Shown: one piece after another, positions 16,696-26,251 of the stretch | Layout of the letters: the number at the start of each line of letters is the position of its first letter | Position numbering within the stretch: the stretch's first letter is position 1 | Assembly: GCA_023384415.1 (NCBI GenBank) | Contig: JAHDWJ010000034.1 | Span: 1-54,007, forward strand | Direction of reading: 5' to 3' | DNA length: 54,007 nucleotides | Source of the DNA: Anaerolineae bacterium | GTDB taxonomy: Bacteria; Chloroflexota; Anaerolineae; Promineifilales; Promineifilaceae | Translations under genes and position numbers: made by a program | The notes under the pieces: model-generated | Told to the model about the DNA's origin: nothing | Database searches by the model: none | Seen by the model: the letters and a program-made list of their open reading frames with translations, nothing else

Positions 16696-19600
16696 ATGGA
16701 AGAAGAACGTCCGCTTCGTGAAGCCAGAGAGGCCATAAGCGATTCTAATGGCGGTGGCAAAAGCTCCCCATCAGGGTCGGGTGGTAATTTTTCACCGATT
16801 TTATTAGTTGGTGTTGTGGCTGTGGTTATCTTGATTATCGCTGGTCTCTTTTTGCCCCCTATTTCGCTAGGCACACGCCTGGGTTTAGGTGGCAATAATA
16901 ATGATCAGACAAATACCGTTGTTGATACTCCCACAGATGACCCGGTTGTGACAACACCGGGAGTCAGTTCAATTCCTGGGGTGATTGAACTCAGGCTAAC
17001 AGAAGGGAATGCTTCGGTGGCCCAGGTGCCCCAGAATGAGTTTTTGGCCGCCGGGGAGTGGCAGGCCGCGGCCGCAGCCCTGCCTGCCAACAGTAGCCTG
17101 ATTGGGGATCTGTATACCATCAGTTACACTGGAGCCGCCCCCAAAGGGAATGCTGCCCTTAAACTGCCAGTTGGCGCGGCCGCGAACAGCTTAGACCTCA
17201 TGGGCTGGCACAACAATAGTTGGGCCTTCATCCCCAGCAGCATCAACGGCGATCAAATCATTGCCGCTGAAGGAGAACTCCCCCAGGTATTAGCTTTCAT
17301 GCAAACCGGGTCACCCCCCAGCCGGGCTATGGGGGGTGAAATTTTGCCTACCCAGGAACTACCGGCGGCCACCATACCATTCCTTTCCGAGTTAACCATA
17401 GGTACCCTCACCTTAAACCAGGGGGGCAGCCTATCTGGTGAACTGGTCACTGTGCCCGATGGCATCTATCAGCAATTTGTCCGCGTTACTAACACCGGCA
17501 TCATTGTAGATACGCAAAGCGTTACTGCTTTACTGGCAGATCCCAATGCCCAGGCGGTCAACATTCAGACCATTCTAGACAAGGTAGTCAGTGGCAATTA
17601 CGCTGGGGTCAACGTAGATTACCAGGGAATTCCGGTCGATCAGCGTAACAATTTCAACCAATATTTAGGCAACCTGGCGGCCGCGCTCAAAGCCCAAAAC
17701 AAACAATTAGCGCTTACCCTGGCCACACCTGTCCAGGATGCCAGCGGCAGTTGGAGCAGCGGTGGGCAAGATTGGGCGGCCATCGGCCAGATCGCCGATA
17801 TCGTTTACCTGCAAATGCCCCTCAATCCGGCAGCTTACACAGCTGGGGGGCCAGCCGAGCAGCTTCTCAATTATGCAACCCGTCAGATCAGCCGTCGTAA
17901 ACTTTCACTGGTCGTTAGCGCGTATGCAGTTGATGTGATTGGGGAGACGTTTATCGAGATGTCCAACGAACAAGCCCTGGCTAATTTCGGTGAAGTAACC
18001 CTGACCGATGGCAGCCTGGAGCTAGAGCCGGGTTCGCCTGTGGCCGTAGCTCTGACCGGTACAGCGGATGAATTAACCTGGGATGGGGAAGCGTGGACGT
18101 ATCGCTACAGCTATGAACAGGCCGGACAACCCCATACAGTCTGGTTGGGTAATGAAGCCGCTGTGAATGTGCGGCTCCTCTTAGCCAATCGGTACAATCT
18201 GCGCGGCGCATCCATTCGTGGCTTAGGCACCGTGGGCAGTGGTGAAGGGTACGCGGCCGCGATGCAAAATTATCTCACCGCCAATAACGATACCACCCTG
18301 GCCAGTGCGGCCTCCATCATCTGGACGGTCAAAAACAGTGATGGCAATATCTTAGCCAACCAAACGGGTTTGGACCTGGCTTATGCCTGGGAAGGGAGCA
18401 GCGACCCCGGGGCTTATCTTATCGAAGCTGGTTTTGCTCAGGGGCAGCAAATTGCCAGCCTGGGTTCTCTAACGGTCAATGTCTTGGCTCCGCCTGAACC
18501 TACCCCTGAACCAACCGCTGAACCAGTGGTTGTGAATCCCAACCCGGCCGCGCCTGGCTCTGGCTCAAGCAGCGGTGGCACAGCCGTCGGGGCCAATGCT
18601 ACCGTCAACACTGACGCCAATGTGCGTCAGGGACCTGGGTTGAGCTACGGCATTGTGGCCGGTGGTGCTTCTGCAGGAACACGGGTAGCTATCATCGGGC
18701 GCACCAGCACTAATAGTTGGTACCAGGTGCGCCTGCCTGATAACCGAGAAGGGTGGATTTTTGCTTCGCTGATTAGCCCAGACAGCAGTTTTGATCCCAA
18801 CAGCGTCACCGTCGTTGAAGCCACACCACCAACCAGTGGTGGTGGTGGCGGAACGACCCCACCCCCATCAGCTCCGCCACCGGTAGCCATCGGCAGCTTT
18901 GAGTTGGGTGGGCAAACCCATACTCTAGGAAGTCCGGCCCAAATGCGTTATGCCGGTATGACCTGGGTGAAGTTCCAGCACAAATGGGGGGTCGGCGATT
19001 CAGCCAATGCTGTAGCTGGCCGCATCCAATCAGCCCATGCCAATGGCTTTAAGGTTCTCCTCAGTATTCCTGGGGCCGATCACAGCAGCATTGATTACAA
19101 TGCCTATGTGGCTTTCCTGGGGGGTGTCGCCGCCCTTGGTCCAGATGCGATTGAGGTGTGGAATGAGATGAATATTGATCGGGAATGGCCGGCCGGTCAG
19201 ATTAGCCCGGCAACGTATACCAACAGTATGCTGCGGCCAGCCTATCAAGCCATTAAGGCGGCTAATTCCAGCGTGATGGTCATCAGCGGCGCCCCTGCAC
19301 CCACCGGTTTCTTTGGTGGCTGCACAGGGGCTGGCTGTAATGATGATCAATATATGGCTGGGATGGCTGCGGCCGGGGCCGGCAGTTATATGGACTGCAT
19401 TGGCATCCATTATAATGAGGGTATTATCCCCCCAAGCCAGACCAGCGGAGATCCCCGCAGTGAGCATTACAGCCGTTACTTCTGGGGGATGACCAATCTG
19501 TATTACAATGCGTTTGGCGGCTCCCGTAAGTTATGTTATACCGAATTGGGGTATTTGTCAGGGGAAGGGTTCCCAGGTATACCTGCCGGGTTTGCCTGGG

Positions 19601-19815
19601 CCAGCAATACAACCGTTGCCCAACATGCCGCCTGGTTGGCTGAAGCAACCAGCCTGTCCGGTAACAGTGGCAAAGTGCGTATGTTGATCGTCTTCAATGT
19701 GGATTTCACCTTCTATGAGGTCAATGGAGACCCCCAGGCCGGTTATGCGATGATCCGACCTGATGGAAGCTGTCCGGCCTGTGATACGCTGCACGCGGTG
19801 ACGGGCGGCCGTTAA
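16696..19815 (+). CDS. Membrane-anchored multidomain protein: degenerate GH18-like, SH3b and GH-A glycosidase domains
   Basis: A 1039-residue protein. Residues 1-32 are polar and cytoplasmic, then one transmembrane segment (about 33-56), so the rest is extracellular. Residues about 230-500 resemble a GH18-type barrel: the strand that normally reads DGxDxDxE is GVNVDYQGI, with Gln in place of the catalytic Glu, so it probably binds rather than cleaves. An SH3b domain (VNTDANVRQGPGLSYGIV, about 634-693) suggests cell-wall binding. After a Pro/Gly linker, residues about 730-1039 form a clan GH-A-like domain with acid/base Glu in EVWNEMN (about 825) and nucleophile Glu in CYTELGY (about 950). First of three paralogues; the substrate is unknown. 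Confidence 0.75.
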   Translation: MEEERPLREAREAISDSNGGGKSSPSGSGGNFSPILLVGVVAVVILIIAGLFLPPISLGTRLGLGGNNNDQTNTVVDTPTDDPVVTTPGVSSIPGVIELRLTEGNASVAQVPQNEFLAAGEWQAAAAALPANSSLIGDLYTISYTGAAPKGNAALKLPVGAAANSLDLMGWHNNSWAFIPSSINGDQIIAAEGELPQVLAFMQTGSPPSRAMGGEILPTQELPAATIPFLSELTIGTLTLNQGGSLSGELVTVPDGIYQQFVRVTNTGIIVDTQSVTALLADPNAQAVNIQTILDKVVSGNYAGVNVDYQGIPVDQRNNFNQYLGNLAAALKAQNKQLALTLATPVQDASGSWSSGGQDWAAIGQIADIVYLQMPLNPAAYTAGGPAEQLLNYATRQISRRKLSLVVSAYAVDVIGETFIEMSNEQALANFGEVTLTDGSLELEPGSPVAVALTGTADELTWDGEAWTYRYSYEQAGQPHTVWLGNEAAVNVRLLLANRYNLRGASIRGLGTVGSGEGYAAAMQNYLTANNDTTLASAASIIWTVKNSDGNILANQTGLDLAYAWEGSSDPGAYLIEAGFAQGQQIASLGSLTVNVLAPPEPTPEPTAEPVVVNPNPAAPGSGSSSGGTAVGANATVNTDANVRQGPGLSYGIVAGGASAGTRVAIIGRTSTNSWYQVRLPDNREGWIFASLISPDSSFDPNSVTVVEATPPTSGGGGGTTPPPSAPPPVAIGSFELGGQTHTLGSPAQMRYAGMTWVKFQHKWGVGDSANAVAGRIQSAHANGFKVLLSIPGADHSSIDYNAYVAFLGGVAALGPDAIEVWNEMNIDREWPAGQISPATYTNSMLRPAYQAIKAANSSVMVISGAPAPTGFFGGCTGAGCNDDQYMAGMAAAGAGSYMDCIGIHYNEGIIPPSQTSGDPRSEHYSRYFWGMTNLYYNAFGGSRKLCYTELGYLSGEGFPGIPAGFAWASNTTVAQHAAWLAEATSLSGNSGKVRMLIVFNVDFTFYEVNGDPQAGYAMIRPDGSCPACDTLHAVTGGR

Positions 19816-19865
19816 TAGCCGTTAGTTACTGCTTCTTTCTGCTATTCGGTTGTAACCCTCTTTTT

Positions 19866-19902
19866 CAAGGCGCATTCTGTCTTTCAGGCGGGATGCGCCT
19901 TG
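19866..19902. terminator. Hairpin between first and second glycosidase-like genes
   Basis: CAAGGCGCAT (19866-19875) pairs with ATGCGCCTTG (19893-19902) across a 17-nt loop. There is no clear T-run, so it may be a weak or rho-assisted terminator or an mRNA stabiliser. Confidence 0.5.
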
Positions 19903-19929
19903 ATTGTGTCTATAATTTTTGAGGTTGTT

Positions 19930-21249
19930 ATGAAAAAATGGTTTCCCCTTTTCCTGATTGGCGTTTTGTTTCTGGCAGCTTGTGGCGGTAATAGCCAGAA
20001 TGATCCGGTAGCGACGCAGCCAACGGCTACTGACGAGGTGACCGCGCCGGTTGATTTGCCCACCCTTGCCCCTATCCCTACCCTACCCCCCCCATCGGTC
20101 TCAACTTCTGGGGATGGGGGGGGAACCGGTGGCGACGCGGCCGCGCCGGAAACACCCCCCGCCCGTATCCCCCTCTCCCCCTGGCCCCGTGATGCGTTTG
20201 GGTATGGGATTCAGGTCCATGGTATCGCCGGGCAAGGGGATCTCAAAGCGGTTGTCCATGCCGCCAATGAGCAGTTAGGACTGGATTGGGTCAAAGTGCA
20301 GCTTCTCTGGTCTGCCGTCCACCCTGAACCAAACATTGAACAATGGTTTTTGTATGATGGGATCATTAACGATACGGCTGAAGAAGGGTTGCAGTTGATG
20401 ATCAGCCTGGTAGGGGCCCCTGAATGGACACGGGCTGCTGGGGATGAAAAAGGGCCGCCCGATGATTACAACCAATATTATGCCTTCATCATCGAACTGC
20501 TGGATCGCCATCCGGGCAAAATCCACGCCATCGAAGTGTGGAATGAGCAAAACCTGGATCGGGAATGGTCAGGTGGGTTAGACCCGGCGGCCTATGTCCG
20601 TTTCCTGGCAGGAGCATACCAGACGATCAAAGCCAAAGACCCGAACATCATTGTCATCAGCGGGGCCTTATCTCCCACCGGTGTCCATGATTTTAACCGG
20701 CAGACGGTGATGAATGATTTGATTTACCTGGATGAGATGCTGGTGGCCGGGGTGCTAAATTATGCTGACTGCCTGGGGGCACATCACAACGGCTATAACC
20801 TGCTGCCCAGCACCCCCTGGGATCAGACAGGCAATGATCCCAATGCAGCGACGGCCGTTTTCCGCGGGCCGTTTGACAATCCCCACCAAAGTTGGAGTTT
20901 TTATACTACCCTGGAGCTGTATGCCCAAAAAGTGCAGGCGATTGATCCCAACAAAAAGCTGTGCCTGACCGAATTTGGTTATGCCAGCAGTGAAAACATG
21001 GGCGGCCGGCCGGCCGGGTTTGAATATTTTGACGACAACAGTGAAGCAGAACAGGCCCAATACATCGTCCAGGCGTACCAGCAGATGTATAACTCTGGGG
21101 ATGTATGGCTGGCTTTCTTGTTCAACTTTGATTTTGGCAACAAAGCCGACCCGGCCACCGACGATACCGCTGGCTACAGCATCATCCGTACTGATGGCGC
21201 CCCCCGGCCCGCCTTTGGGGCCATTGCTGAGATGGCTAAACCGCGATAA
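19930..21249 (+). CDS. Lipoprotein with clan GH-A glycosidase-like domain
   Basis: A 439-residue protein. The signal peptide MKKWFPLFLIGVLFLAAC ends in a lipobox with Cys18. Then a Thr/Pro-rich linker of about 70 residues, then one GH-A-type domain (about 85-439). The predicted acid/base Glu is in EVWNEQNLDREW (about residue 206) and the predicted nucleophile in LCLTEFGYAS (about 348). Both also occur in the upstream and downstream paralogues, so the domain is probably catalytic. It is likely anchored on the outer face of the membrane and acts on polysaccharide. ATG 19930 starts the signal peptide; an upstream alternative adds unrelated residues. Confidence 0.8.
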   Translation: MKKWFPLFLIGVLFLAACGGNSQNDPVATQPTATDEVTAPVDLPTLAPIPTLPPPSVSTSGDGGGTGGDAAAPETPPARIPLSPWPRDAFGYGIQVHGIAGQGDLKAVVHAANEQLGLDWVKVQLLWSAVHPEPNIEQWFLYDGIINDTAEEGLQLMISLVGAPEWTRAAGDEKGPPDDYNQYYAFIIELLDRHPGKIHAIEVWNEQNLDREWSGGLDPAAYVRFLAGAYQTIKAKDPNIIVISGALSPTGVHDFNRQTVMNDLIYLDEMLVAGVLNYADCLGAHHNGYNLLPSTPWDQTGNDPNAATAVFRGPFDNPHQSWSFYTTLELYAQKVQAIDPNKKLCLTEFGYASSENMGGRPAGFEYFDDNSEAEQAQYIVQAYQQMYNSGDVWLAFLFNFDFGNKADPATDDTAGYSIIRTDGAPRPAFGAIAEMAKPR

Positions 21250-21313
21250 TGGCGGCCGCAGCCTTTACGATTGGTGACGGCTAACGGCTTGCTGCCATCT
21301 GCTCACTGTCCTC

Positions 21314-22519
21314 ATGTCTTTCCCACGCCTGTTTTTAGGGCTATTCTTGCTTTTAACGGCCTGCCGGGGGTCTAACCCACCCCCGGTAACCCCCATCCCA
21401 GAACCAACCCCTTTTACGACGTTTGCCCCGGCGACGGTTGTGTTTGCGGGCACAGCCGCGGCCGCGCCCCCAGCCGTTGGGCAATCTTACTTCAATACCC
21501 TGGGGTATGGCATCCACCTGGCCCAATGGTGGCACCTGGAAGCCCTGGAACAAGACCTGGCAGCGGTGCAGGCAATGGGGTTTGGCTGGGTGAAGCAAAA
21601 GTTTGCCTGGCGGGACATCGAGCCGATTGTCAAAGGACGGTATGATTGGTACCGCCCCGATGAGATTGTCCGGCGAGTGAATGAGGCTGATTTGCAGCTG
21701 CTGGTAAGGTTGGATGTGAACCCACTCTGGACGATGGAATCTTTACCCCTGGATTTGTGGACAGATAACCAACCTCCGGTGGATTACCAGGATTTTGGCG
21801 ATTTTTGTTATGTGATTGCAGACCGGTATCGCGGCCGCATCCAGGCCTACCAGGTATGGAATGAGCCAAACCTGAGCCGGGAATGGGGCGGCCGCACTCC
21901 CAGCCCGGTAGAGTATACCGAACTGCTGCGTGTCTGTTACCTGGGGATCAAAACAGCGGATCCCCAGGCAATTGTCATTTCGGCCGGGCTGGCCCCCACC
22001 GGCACGGAACCGCCGCTGGCCATGCCTGATGAGATATTTTTGCAAGGGATGTATGAGGCGGGCGCGGCCGCGTACTTTGACATGTTAGGTTTAAACGCTC
22101 CCGGTTACAAAGCCCCGCCCGACACCGACCCCGCTGTCGCCGCCGACCCGGCCACCGGCTATGGCGGCCACCGCTGGAACACCTTCCGCCATGTGGAAGA
22201 TATGCGCGCCATCATGGTTGCCAATGGGGATGAGGCCAAGCAAATCGCCATTTTAGAGATGGGCTGGATGCGAGAGCAGACCCATTTTGAATCCTACCAA
22301 TGGCATGGTGTCACCCCAGAACAGCAGGCCGCTTATCTGGTGGGGGCGTACCAATATGCCCGTGAGCATTGGCAGCCGTGGATTGGACTGATGATCACCA
22401 TCTACATCGCCGATCAGGATTGGCAGCCAGAACAGCATGAGCAATATTGGTGGTCCATCCTTTTGCCCGATGGCACCCCCACCCCGGCCTACAAAGCGTT
22501 AAGGCAGATGGCAAAATGA
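21314..22519 (+). CDS. Lipoprotein with clan GH-A glycosidase-like domain (third paralogue)
   Basis: A 401-residue protein. The lipobox LLTAC17 ends a short signal peptide, followed by a Pro/Thr-rich linker and a GH-A-like domain. The acid/base Glu is in QVWNEPNLSREW (about 183), and the presumed nucleophile is in AILEMGWM (about 315). It differs from its two upstream paralogues in having AILEMGW for TELGY/TEFGY, so the substrate may differ. Spacing to the second gene is 64 bp. A strong palindrome follows the stop. Confidence 0.8.
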   Translation: MSFPRLFLGLFLLLTACRGSNPPPVTPIPEPTPFTTFAPATVVFAGTAAAAPPAVGQSYFNTLGYGIHLAQWWHLEALEQDLAAVQAMGFGWVKQKFAWRDIEPIVKGRYDWYRPDEIVRRVNEADLQLLVRLDVNPLWTMESLPLDLWTDNQPPVDYQDFGDFCYVIADRYRGRIQAYQVWNEPNLSREWGGRTPSPVEYTELLRVCYLGIKTADPQAIVISAGLAPTGTEPPLAMPDEIFLQGMYEAGAAAYFDMLGLNAPGYKAPPDTDPAVAADPATGYGGHRWNTFRHVEDMRAIMVANGDEAKQIAILEMGWMREQTHFESYQWHGVTPEQQAAYLVGAYQYAREHWQPWIGLMITIYIADQDWQPEQHEQYWWSILLPDGTPTPAYKALRQMAK

Positions 22520-22520
22520 G

Positions 22521-22597
22521 ACAACTTGACCGCCGACGGGGATTCTTCTCGTGACAGGCGGTCTGCCGTCGGCCGTCGGCGGTCAGGAAGTTGTATA
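22521..22597. terminator. Long hairpin between convergent genes
   Basis: ACAACTT-G-ACCGCCGACGG is repeated inversely as CCGTCGGCGGT-CAG-GAAGTTGT. The stem is about 18 bp with small bulges. It sits between the third glycosidase gene and homospermidine synthase and probably terminates both. Confidence 0.7.
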
Positions 22598-22634
22598 ACA
22601 CCATTTTCAGATAAGATGGACCATACCGTTACGC

Positions 22635-24089
22635 TCAAGCCAGAAAGGTCTCAAACTGCCATACGTCTTCGTCTGTGGGACGCGGCCGCGCAAAACGAGC
22701 AAAGAGATCAACCCGGTTTTTCAGGGGGGTCCAATCTGTCTGGACGGAGGGGCAGGGGCCGAGGTATGGGTTAGCAACCGCCAGAACTTCCTCATGGGGC
22801 AAATCATCAGGCACACATATCCCCTGGCGCGGATTGCGGATCATCCAGAAAATTGCCCCCAATACGGAAGCTGCGACTTGTAAGGTGGTGGCGTTTTGCC
22901 CTGGCACCAACTGCCGGGTCTCGTGGATGTCCAATTGGGACCCCACCCACCAGCCGGTTAAATCATGTCCCAGCAATAAAACCCCCAACTCATCCATACC
23001 GCTGATAATCTCATTGGTCATAATACGCTGCCGGGGCTGTAATTCGTATCCTTGCATTTTTAACTCGTGCAAGGAAGCGATGGCCGCATCGGTTGGCAAA
23101 TAGGCGTAATGAACGGTGGGGCGGTAAATTGGTTTGGCCCCCTCCCACACCGTCAGGTGGTCGCTGATGGTGAACGCTTCCCCATGGCGGATGACCATGC
23201 CCAGGATTTCACCCCCCTGAGGCACCCAGGAGCGTACCCAGGTGTTCATCCCCATCTGGGCCAGGCAAATCTGGTTGCCAGGGCCGTAGCTATGAACGTG
23301 GGCCAGCGGGGGCAGGCGTCGCTCGTGGGTACCCCATCCCATCTCCGCCGGAGCAACGCCTTCTTCATGGAATCCAGCTACTGACCAGGTGTTGACAAAT
23401 TCGTCTACTTCTTTGGGCTTATCCCCTATTTGGGTGTCCCGTTCGGAGATGTGGATGAGTTTGGTGCCACTGTACATGGCTAACCGGGGATAATCGCGGT
23501 CCGCTAACGCTTTTTCTAACCCACTCTTGCGGATGGGGTCGGCGGGCAGCCCTTGTTGCAGCATTGCCTGGCTGAGATGTTCCAGGGCGACTTTGGTCCA
23601 ATGGCTGACCAGACCGGGGTTGGCTCCATGTTCAACGACGGCGGTGGGGCCAGGTTCGGCCCACTGCTGCTTTAGTTGGCGCAGGGCCATGTGGCGGACG
23701 TAGAGGGTTCGATCAACGGGAGGGGTCGCGGCCGCGTCCTCATACGGATCCCACATTTCCACCGAAGTATTGATATACAATACCTGGTTATCATGGCACC
23801 AGGCAATAACGGCGTTGGCCTCAATATTCCAGGCCAGGTCAAGCAAGAGATCGCCGGGGCCAACATATTGCCCCAACAATATCTCCAAATTCTCTTGTGT
23901 GACCCGTTCCTGCACATAACTGGCCCCAGCCGCCAGGGTATCAGGAATCGTGTGCCGTAGATCAGCAAAATCCATCACGGTCAACCGGCTGAAATCCATC
24001 TCCAGATGGCGCAGCAGCAGGGGCTGCAAACATTGGGAGACTGACCCGCAGCCTAATAACAAAATCCGTCCCGGAAACGTTATTTTCAT
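22635..24089 (-). CDS. hss: Homospermidine synthase
   Basis: A 484-residue NAD-dependent enzyme that makes sym-homospermidine from putrescine (saccharopine-dehydrogenase-like fold). The Rossmann motif GRILLLGCGSVSQ is at residues about 7-19. Family-specific segments include VEHGANPGLVSHW, MGWGTHERRLP and MNTWVRSW. The length matches the bacterial enzymes. No other polyamine gene is adjacent. Upstream lie heptamer-like GAGGACT repeats rather than a recognisable promoter. Confidence 0.92.
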   Translation of the reverse strand: MKITFPGRILLLGCGSVSQCLQPLLLRHLEMDFSRLTVMDFADLRHTIPDTLAAGASYVQERVTQENLEILLGQYVGPGDLLLDLAWNIEANAVIAWCHDNQVLYINTSVEMWDPYEDAAATPPVDRTLYVRHMALRQLKQQWAEPGPTAVVEHGANPGLVSHWTKVALEHLSQAMLQQGLPADPIRKSGLEKALADRDYPRLAMYSGTKLIHISERDTQIGDKPKEVDEFVNTWSVAGFHEEGVAPAEMGWGTHERRLPPLAHVHSYGPGNQICLAQMGMNTWVRSWVPQGGEILGMVIRHGEAFTISDHLTVWEGAKPIYRPTVHYAYLPTDAAIASLHELKMQGYELQPRQRIMTNEIISGMDELGVLLLGHDLTGWWVGSQLDIHETRQLVPGQNATTLQVAASVLGAIFWMIRNPRQGICVPDDLPHEEVLAVANPYLGPCPSVQTDWTPLKNRVDLFARFARPRPTDEDVWQFETFLA

Positions 24090-24342
24090 CTTTATTTCTC
24101 CTTGAAAGATAGTGTTGAGGGCTGAGGACTGAGGACTGAGTAAGTTTCCCCAATTCTATTGAATTCCCGTGAGTGTCCCTCAAGTTCCCGTTACATCAAA
24201 TGCTTTTAGCCCCCATCAAAACGGTGGATTATAACAGGTTTGCAGGTTGGGTTATACTTGAGTGTGGGTGGATCCTGAGAGGGATTGTTTAGCCACAGTT
24301 GGCGCAGATGAGTTCCCTGAAAATAAACGCAAATTACACCAG

Positions 24343-24389
24343 TTGGCACGAATTTTTCTCTGGTAACTTCGCGCCTCTGCGTCTCTGCG
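24343..24389 (-). repeat. 47-bp dispersed repeat, copy 2 (inverted)
   Basis: The reverse complement matches 1925-1971 at 42 of 47 positions. The two copies are 22 kb apart, so this is a genome-wide element rather than a local duplication. Confidence 0.75.
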
Positions 24390-24407
24390 GGAGTTTTTTC
24401 CGCAGAG

Positions 24408-24432
24408 TCACAGATGAACACAGATTTTTAAG
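24408..24432 (+). repeat. TCACAGATGAACACAGAT-type repeat, copy 2
   Basis: Matches 14687-14711 at 23 of 25 positions. Adjacent to the 47-bp repeat, so the two may belong to one composite element. Confidence 0.65.
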
Positions 24433-24580
24433 ACCGCTGGGTTATCTGTAGCTTGATTTAAGTTGGCTCTATTGGGTGTTTTGTAGGAACGTTTTAGGAG
24501 ATGACAATGAGTGCGGCCGCGAACGAGCTAAACTTTTCCGCTTCGTGAAAATTTGGCTAATTCGTGGCCCCCCCCTTTTT

Positions 24581-25078
24581 ATGAACTTCTATGTTTTAGC
24601 TTTATTCTACTGGCTGCATCTACTGGCGACGGTTATCTGGCTGGGCGGGCTGGCGTTGTGGGTGTTGGTGGCTTTGCCCGCCCTGCGCCAGCAAACCCTG
24701 GAAGCGAATCAATGGCTGGATTTGCAGCACCGGTTTACCCCCTGGGTGAATGTGAGCCTGGTGGTGCTGCTGCTTACCGGGTTTGTTCAGATGACTAATG
24801 ATCCCCATTACAATGGTTTCTTGACGATTGATTCGGTCTGGGCGGGGGCCATTTTGGTCAAACATATTGCCTTTGCTGGGATGGTGGGGATTACTTTTTA
24901 TTCGCAGCGGGTGATTTACCCGGCGATGGAACGAGCCAGGTTGTTGGCGCAAAAGCGGCCGCAGTTGGCCTCATCGGAACAAGAGAAGCTGCTCCACCAG
25001 GAGCACCGCCTGCTCTGGCTCAATGTAGGCTGCGCGGCCGCGATCCTGCTCTGTACGGCGGTGGCGACGGCGGTGTGA
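24581..25078 (+). CDS. CopD-like four-helix membrane protein
   Basis: A 165-residue protein with about four membrane helices. The first, YWLHLLATVIWLGGLALWVLV, has the His-containing pattern of CopD/DUF-type haem or copper membrane domains. Helices lie around residues 5-30, 50-72, 85-105 and 145-165, with a charged loop (RARLLAQKRPQLASSEQEK) before the last. The precise role is unknown; copper homeostasis is a family-based guess. ATG 24581 was preferred over an upstream ATG because the extra residues are not membrane-like and lie over repeat-proximal DNA. Confidence 0.7.
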   Translation: MNFYVLALFYWLHLLATVIWLGGLALWVLVALPALRQQTLEANQWLDLQHRFTPWVNVSLVVLLLTGFVQMTNDPHYNGFLTIDSVWAGAILVKHIAFAGMVGITFYSQRVIYPAMERARLLAQKRPQLASSEQEKLLHQEHRLLWLNVGCAAAILLCTAVATAV

Positions 25079-25153
25079 GGGCAGCGTTCTACCAGGGCAC
25101 AGGGATTACTCACTCGCACCCTCGCAAACTGGCAAACTCACTTACTGTTCATT

Positions 25154-26200
25154 ATGCTCTACCTCGACGGCAGTCAGGGGGAAGGCGGAGGGCAGGTGTT
25201 ACGCACCAGCCTCAGCCTTTCGGCTCTGACAGGCCAACCATTCTGTTTAGAAAATATCCGTGCCGGCCGTCGCAAACCAGGTCTGCGGCCGCAGCATCTT
25301 ACGGCCGTCCGGGCGACCGCGGCTCTGTGTGGGGCCAGCCTGAAAGGGGACAGGGTAAACTCCATGACCCTGACCTTTGTGCCAGAAACGCGGCCGCAGC
25401 CGGGCAGCTACATTTTCGACATCGCCGAATTGTCCAGACAGCGTTCCGCCGGGTCCATTACCCTCATCTTCCAGACCATCCTCTGGCCGTTGCTTTTTGC
25501 CGCTGGGCCATCCACCGTTATTTTGCGCGGCGGCACCCATGTTCCATTCAGCCCCCCGTACCCGTATCTGTCCGAAGTGGCTCTGCCCGCCTACCGCCAA
25601 TTTGGGCTGAATGTAAGCCTCAAATTGGACCGGTATGGCTGGAACCCCACAGGGGATGGGCAGATAACGGCGATGATCCAACCGATTAGCGGGGTTGCGG
25701 CCGCGTCCTTTGCCCCCCTTGACCATAAAGAGATACACGGTCTCGCCGTCGTTACCGCCTTACCAGCCCACATTCCCCAGCGGATGGAGCGGCGGGCGCA
25801 CAATCTCCTGACCAGTATGGGGCTGATCAGCCGGATTAAGCCGGTGCGGGAGAGTGGGGCACATCCGGGGGCCGGGCTGTTTTTGTGGCGGCCGCAGGCA
25901 GGCTTTTCGGCTCTGGGGGCCAAAGGCGTTCCTGCTGACCACGTAGCTGACGAAGCGGTTGCCCAGATACGCCCTTTCATGGACAATCAGGCCGCTGTAG
26001 ACCCCCATCTGGCTGATCAGCTGTTGATCCCAATGGCCCTGGCTTCCGGTCAATCCCATTTCTCCACTAGCCAGATCACCCTACACACCCTGACCAACCT
26101 TACCTTGCTGCAACAATGGTTAAACGTGACCACTGCCGTAACCGGAGCATTAGACCAGCCCGGCGCAATAACCATCAATGGGAGCGGGTTTAATAACTAA
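25154..26200 (+). CDS. rtcA: RNA 3'-terminal phosphate cyclase
   Basis: A 348-residue ATP-dependent enzyme converting RNA 3'-phosphate to 2',3'-cyclic phosphate via a covalent histidine-AMP. N-terminal DGSQGEGGGQVLRTSLSLSA and RPGLRPQH-like RRKPGLRPQHL are signatures. The C-terminal HLADQLLIPMAL (His about residue 284) contains the adenylated histidine. No rtcB or rtcR lies nearby, unlike in E. coli. Followed after a short hairpin by rnz, so it may be co-transcribed with another RNA-processing gene. Confidence 0.93.
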   Translation: MLYLDGSQGEGGGQVLRTSLSLSALTGQPFCLENIRAGRRKPGLRPQHLTAVRATAALCGASLKGDRVNSMTLTFVPETRPQPGSYIFDIAELSRQRSAGSITLIFQTILWPLLFAAGPSTVILRGGTHVPFSPPYPYLSEVALPAYRQFGLNVSLKLDRYGWNPTGDGQITAMIQPISGVAAASFAPLDHKEIHGLAVVTALPAHIPQRMERRAHNLLTSMGLISRIKPVRESGAHPGAGLFLWRPQAGFSALGAKGVPADHVADEAVAQIRPFMDNQAAVDPHLADQLLIPMALASGQSHFSTSQITLHTLTNLTLLQQWLNVTTAVTGALDQPGAITINGSGFNN

Positions 26201-26251
26201 TGGGTGCATTGGTGAATGATTAATCGTTCAGCAATTCACCAGTTCACCCAT
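26200..26251. repeat. Imperfect palindrome between rtcA and rnz
   Basis: ATGGGTG (26200-26206) pairs with CACCCAT (26245-26251), and GGTGAAT (26211-26217) with ATTCACC (26234-26240). It ends 12 bp before the rnz ATG, so it could mask the rnz ribosome-binding site. It resembles other start-proximal low-complexity repeats in this window. Confidence 0.6.

Larger units (their letters stand above)
24090..24580. other. Repeat-rich intergenic region
   Basis: A 491-bp gap between divergent genes. It contains GAGGACT-type heptamers (about 24110-24140), the inverted copy of the 47-bp dispersed repeat (24343-24389), a TCACAGATGAACACAGAT-type element (24408-24432) and one GCGGCCGC (24513). The short open frames present are repeat-derived. 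Confidence 0.7.

Noticed and set aside
24206..24421. Minus-strand open frame of 71 codons
   Set aside because: It is made largely of the dispersed 47-bp and CACAGATG-type repeats.
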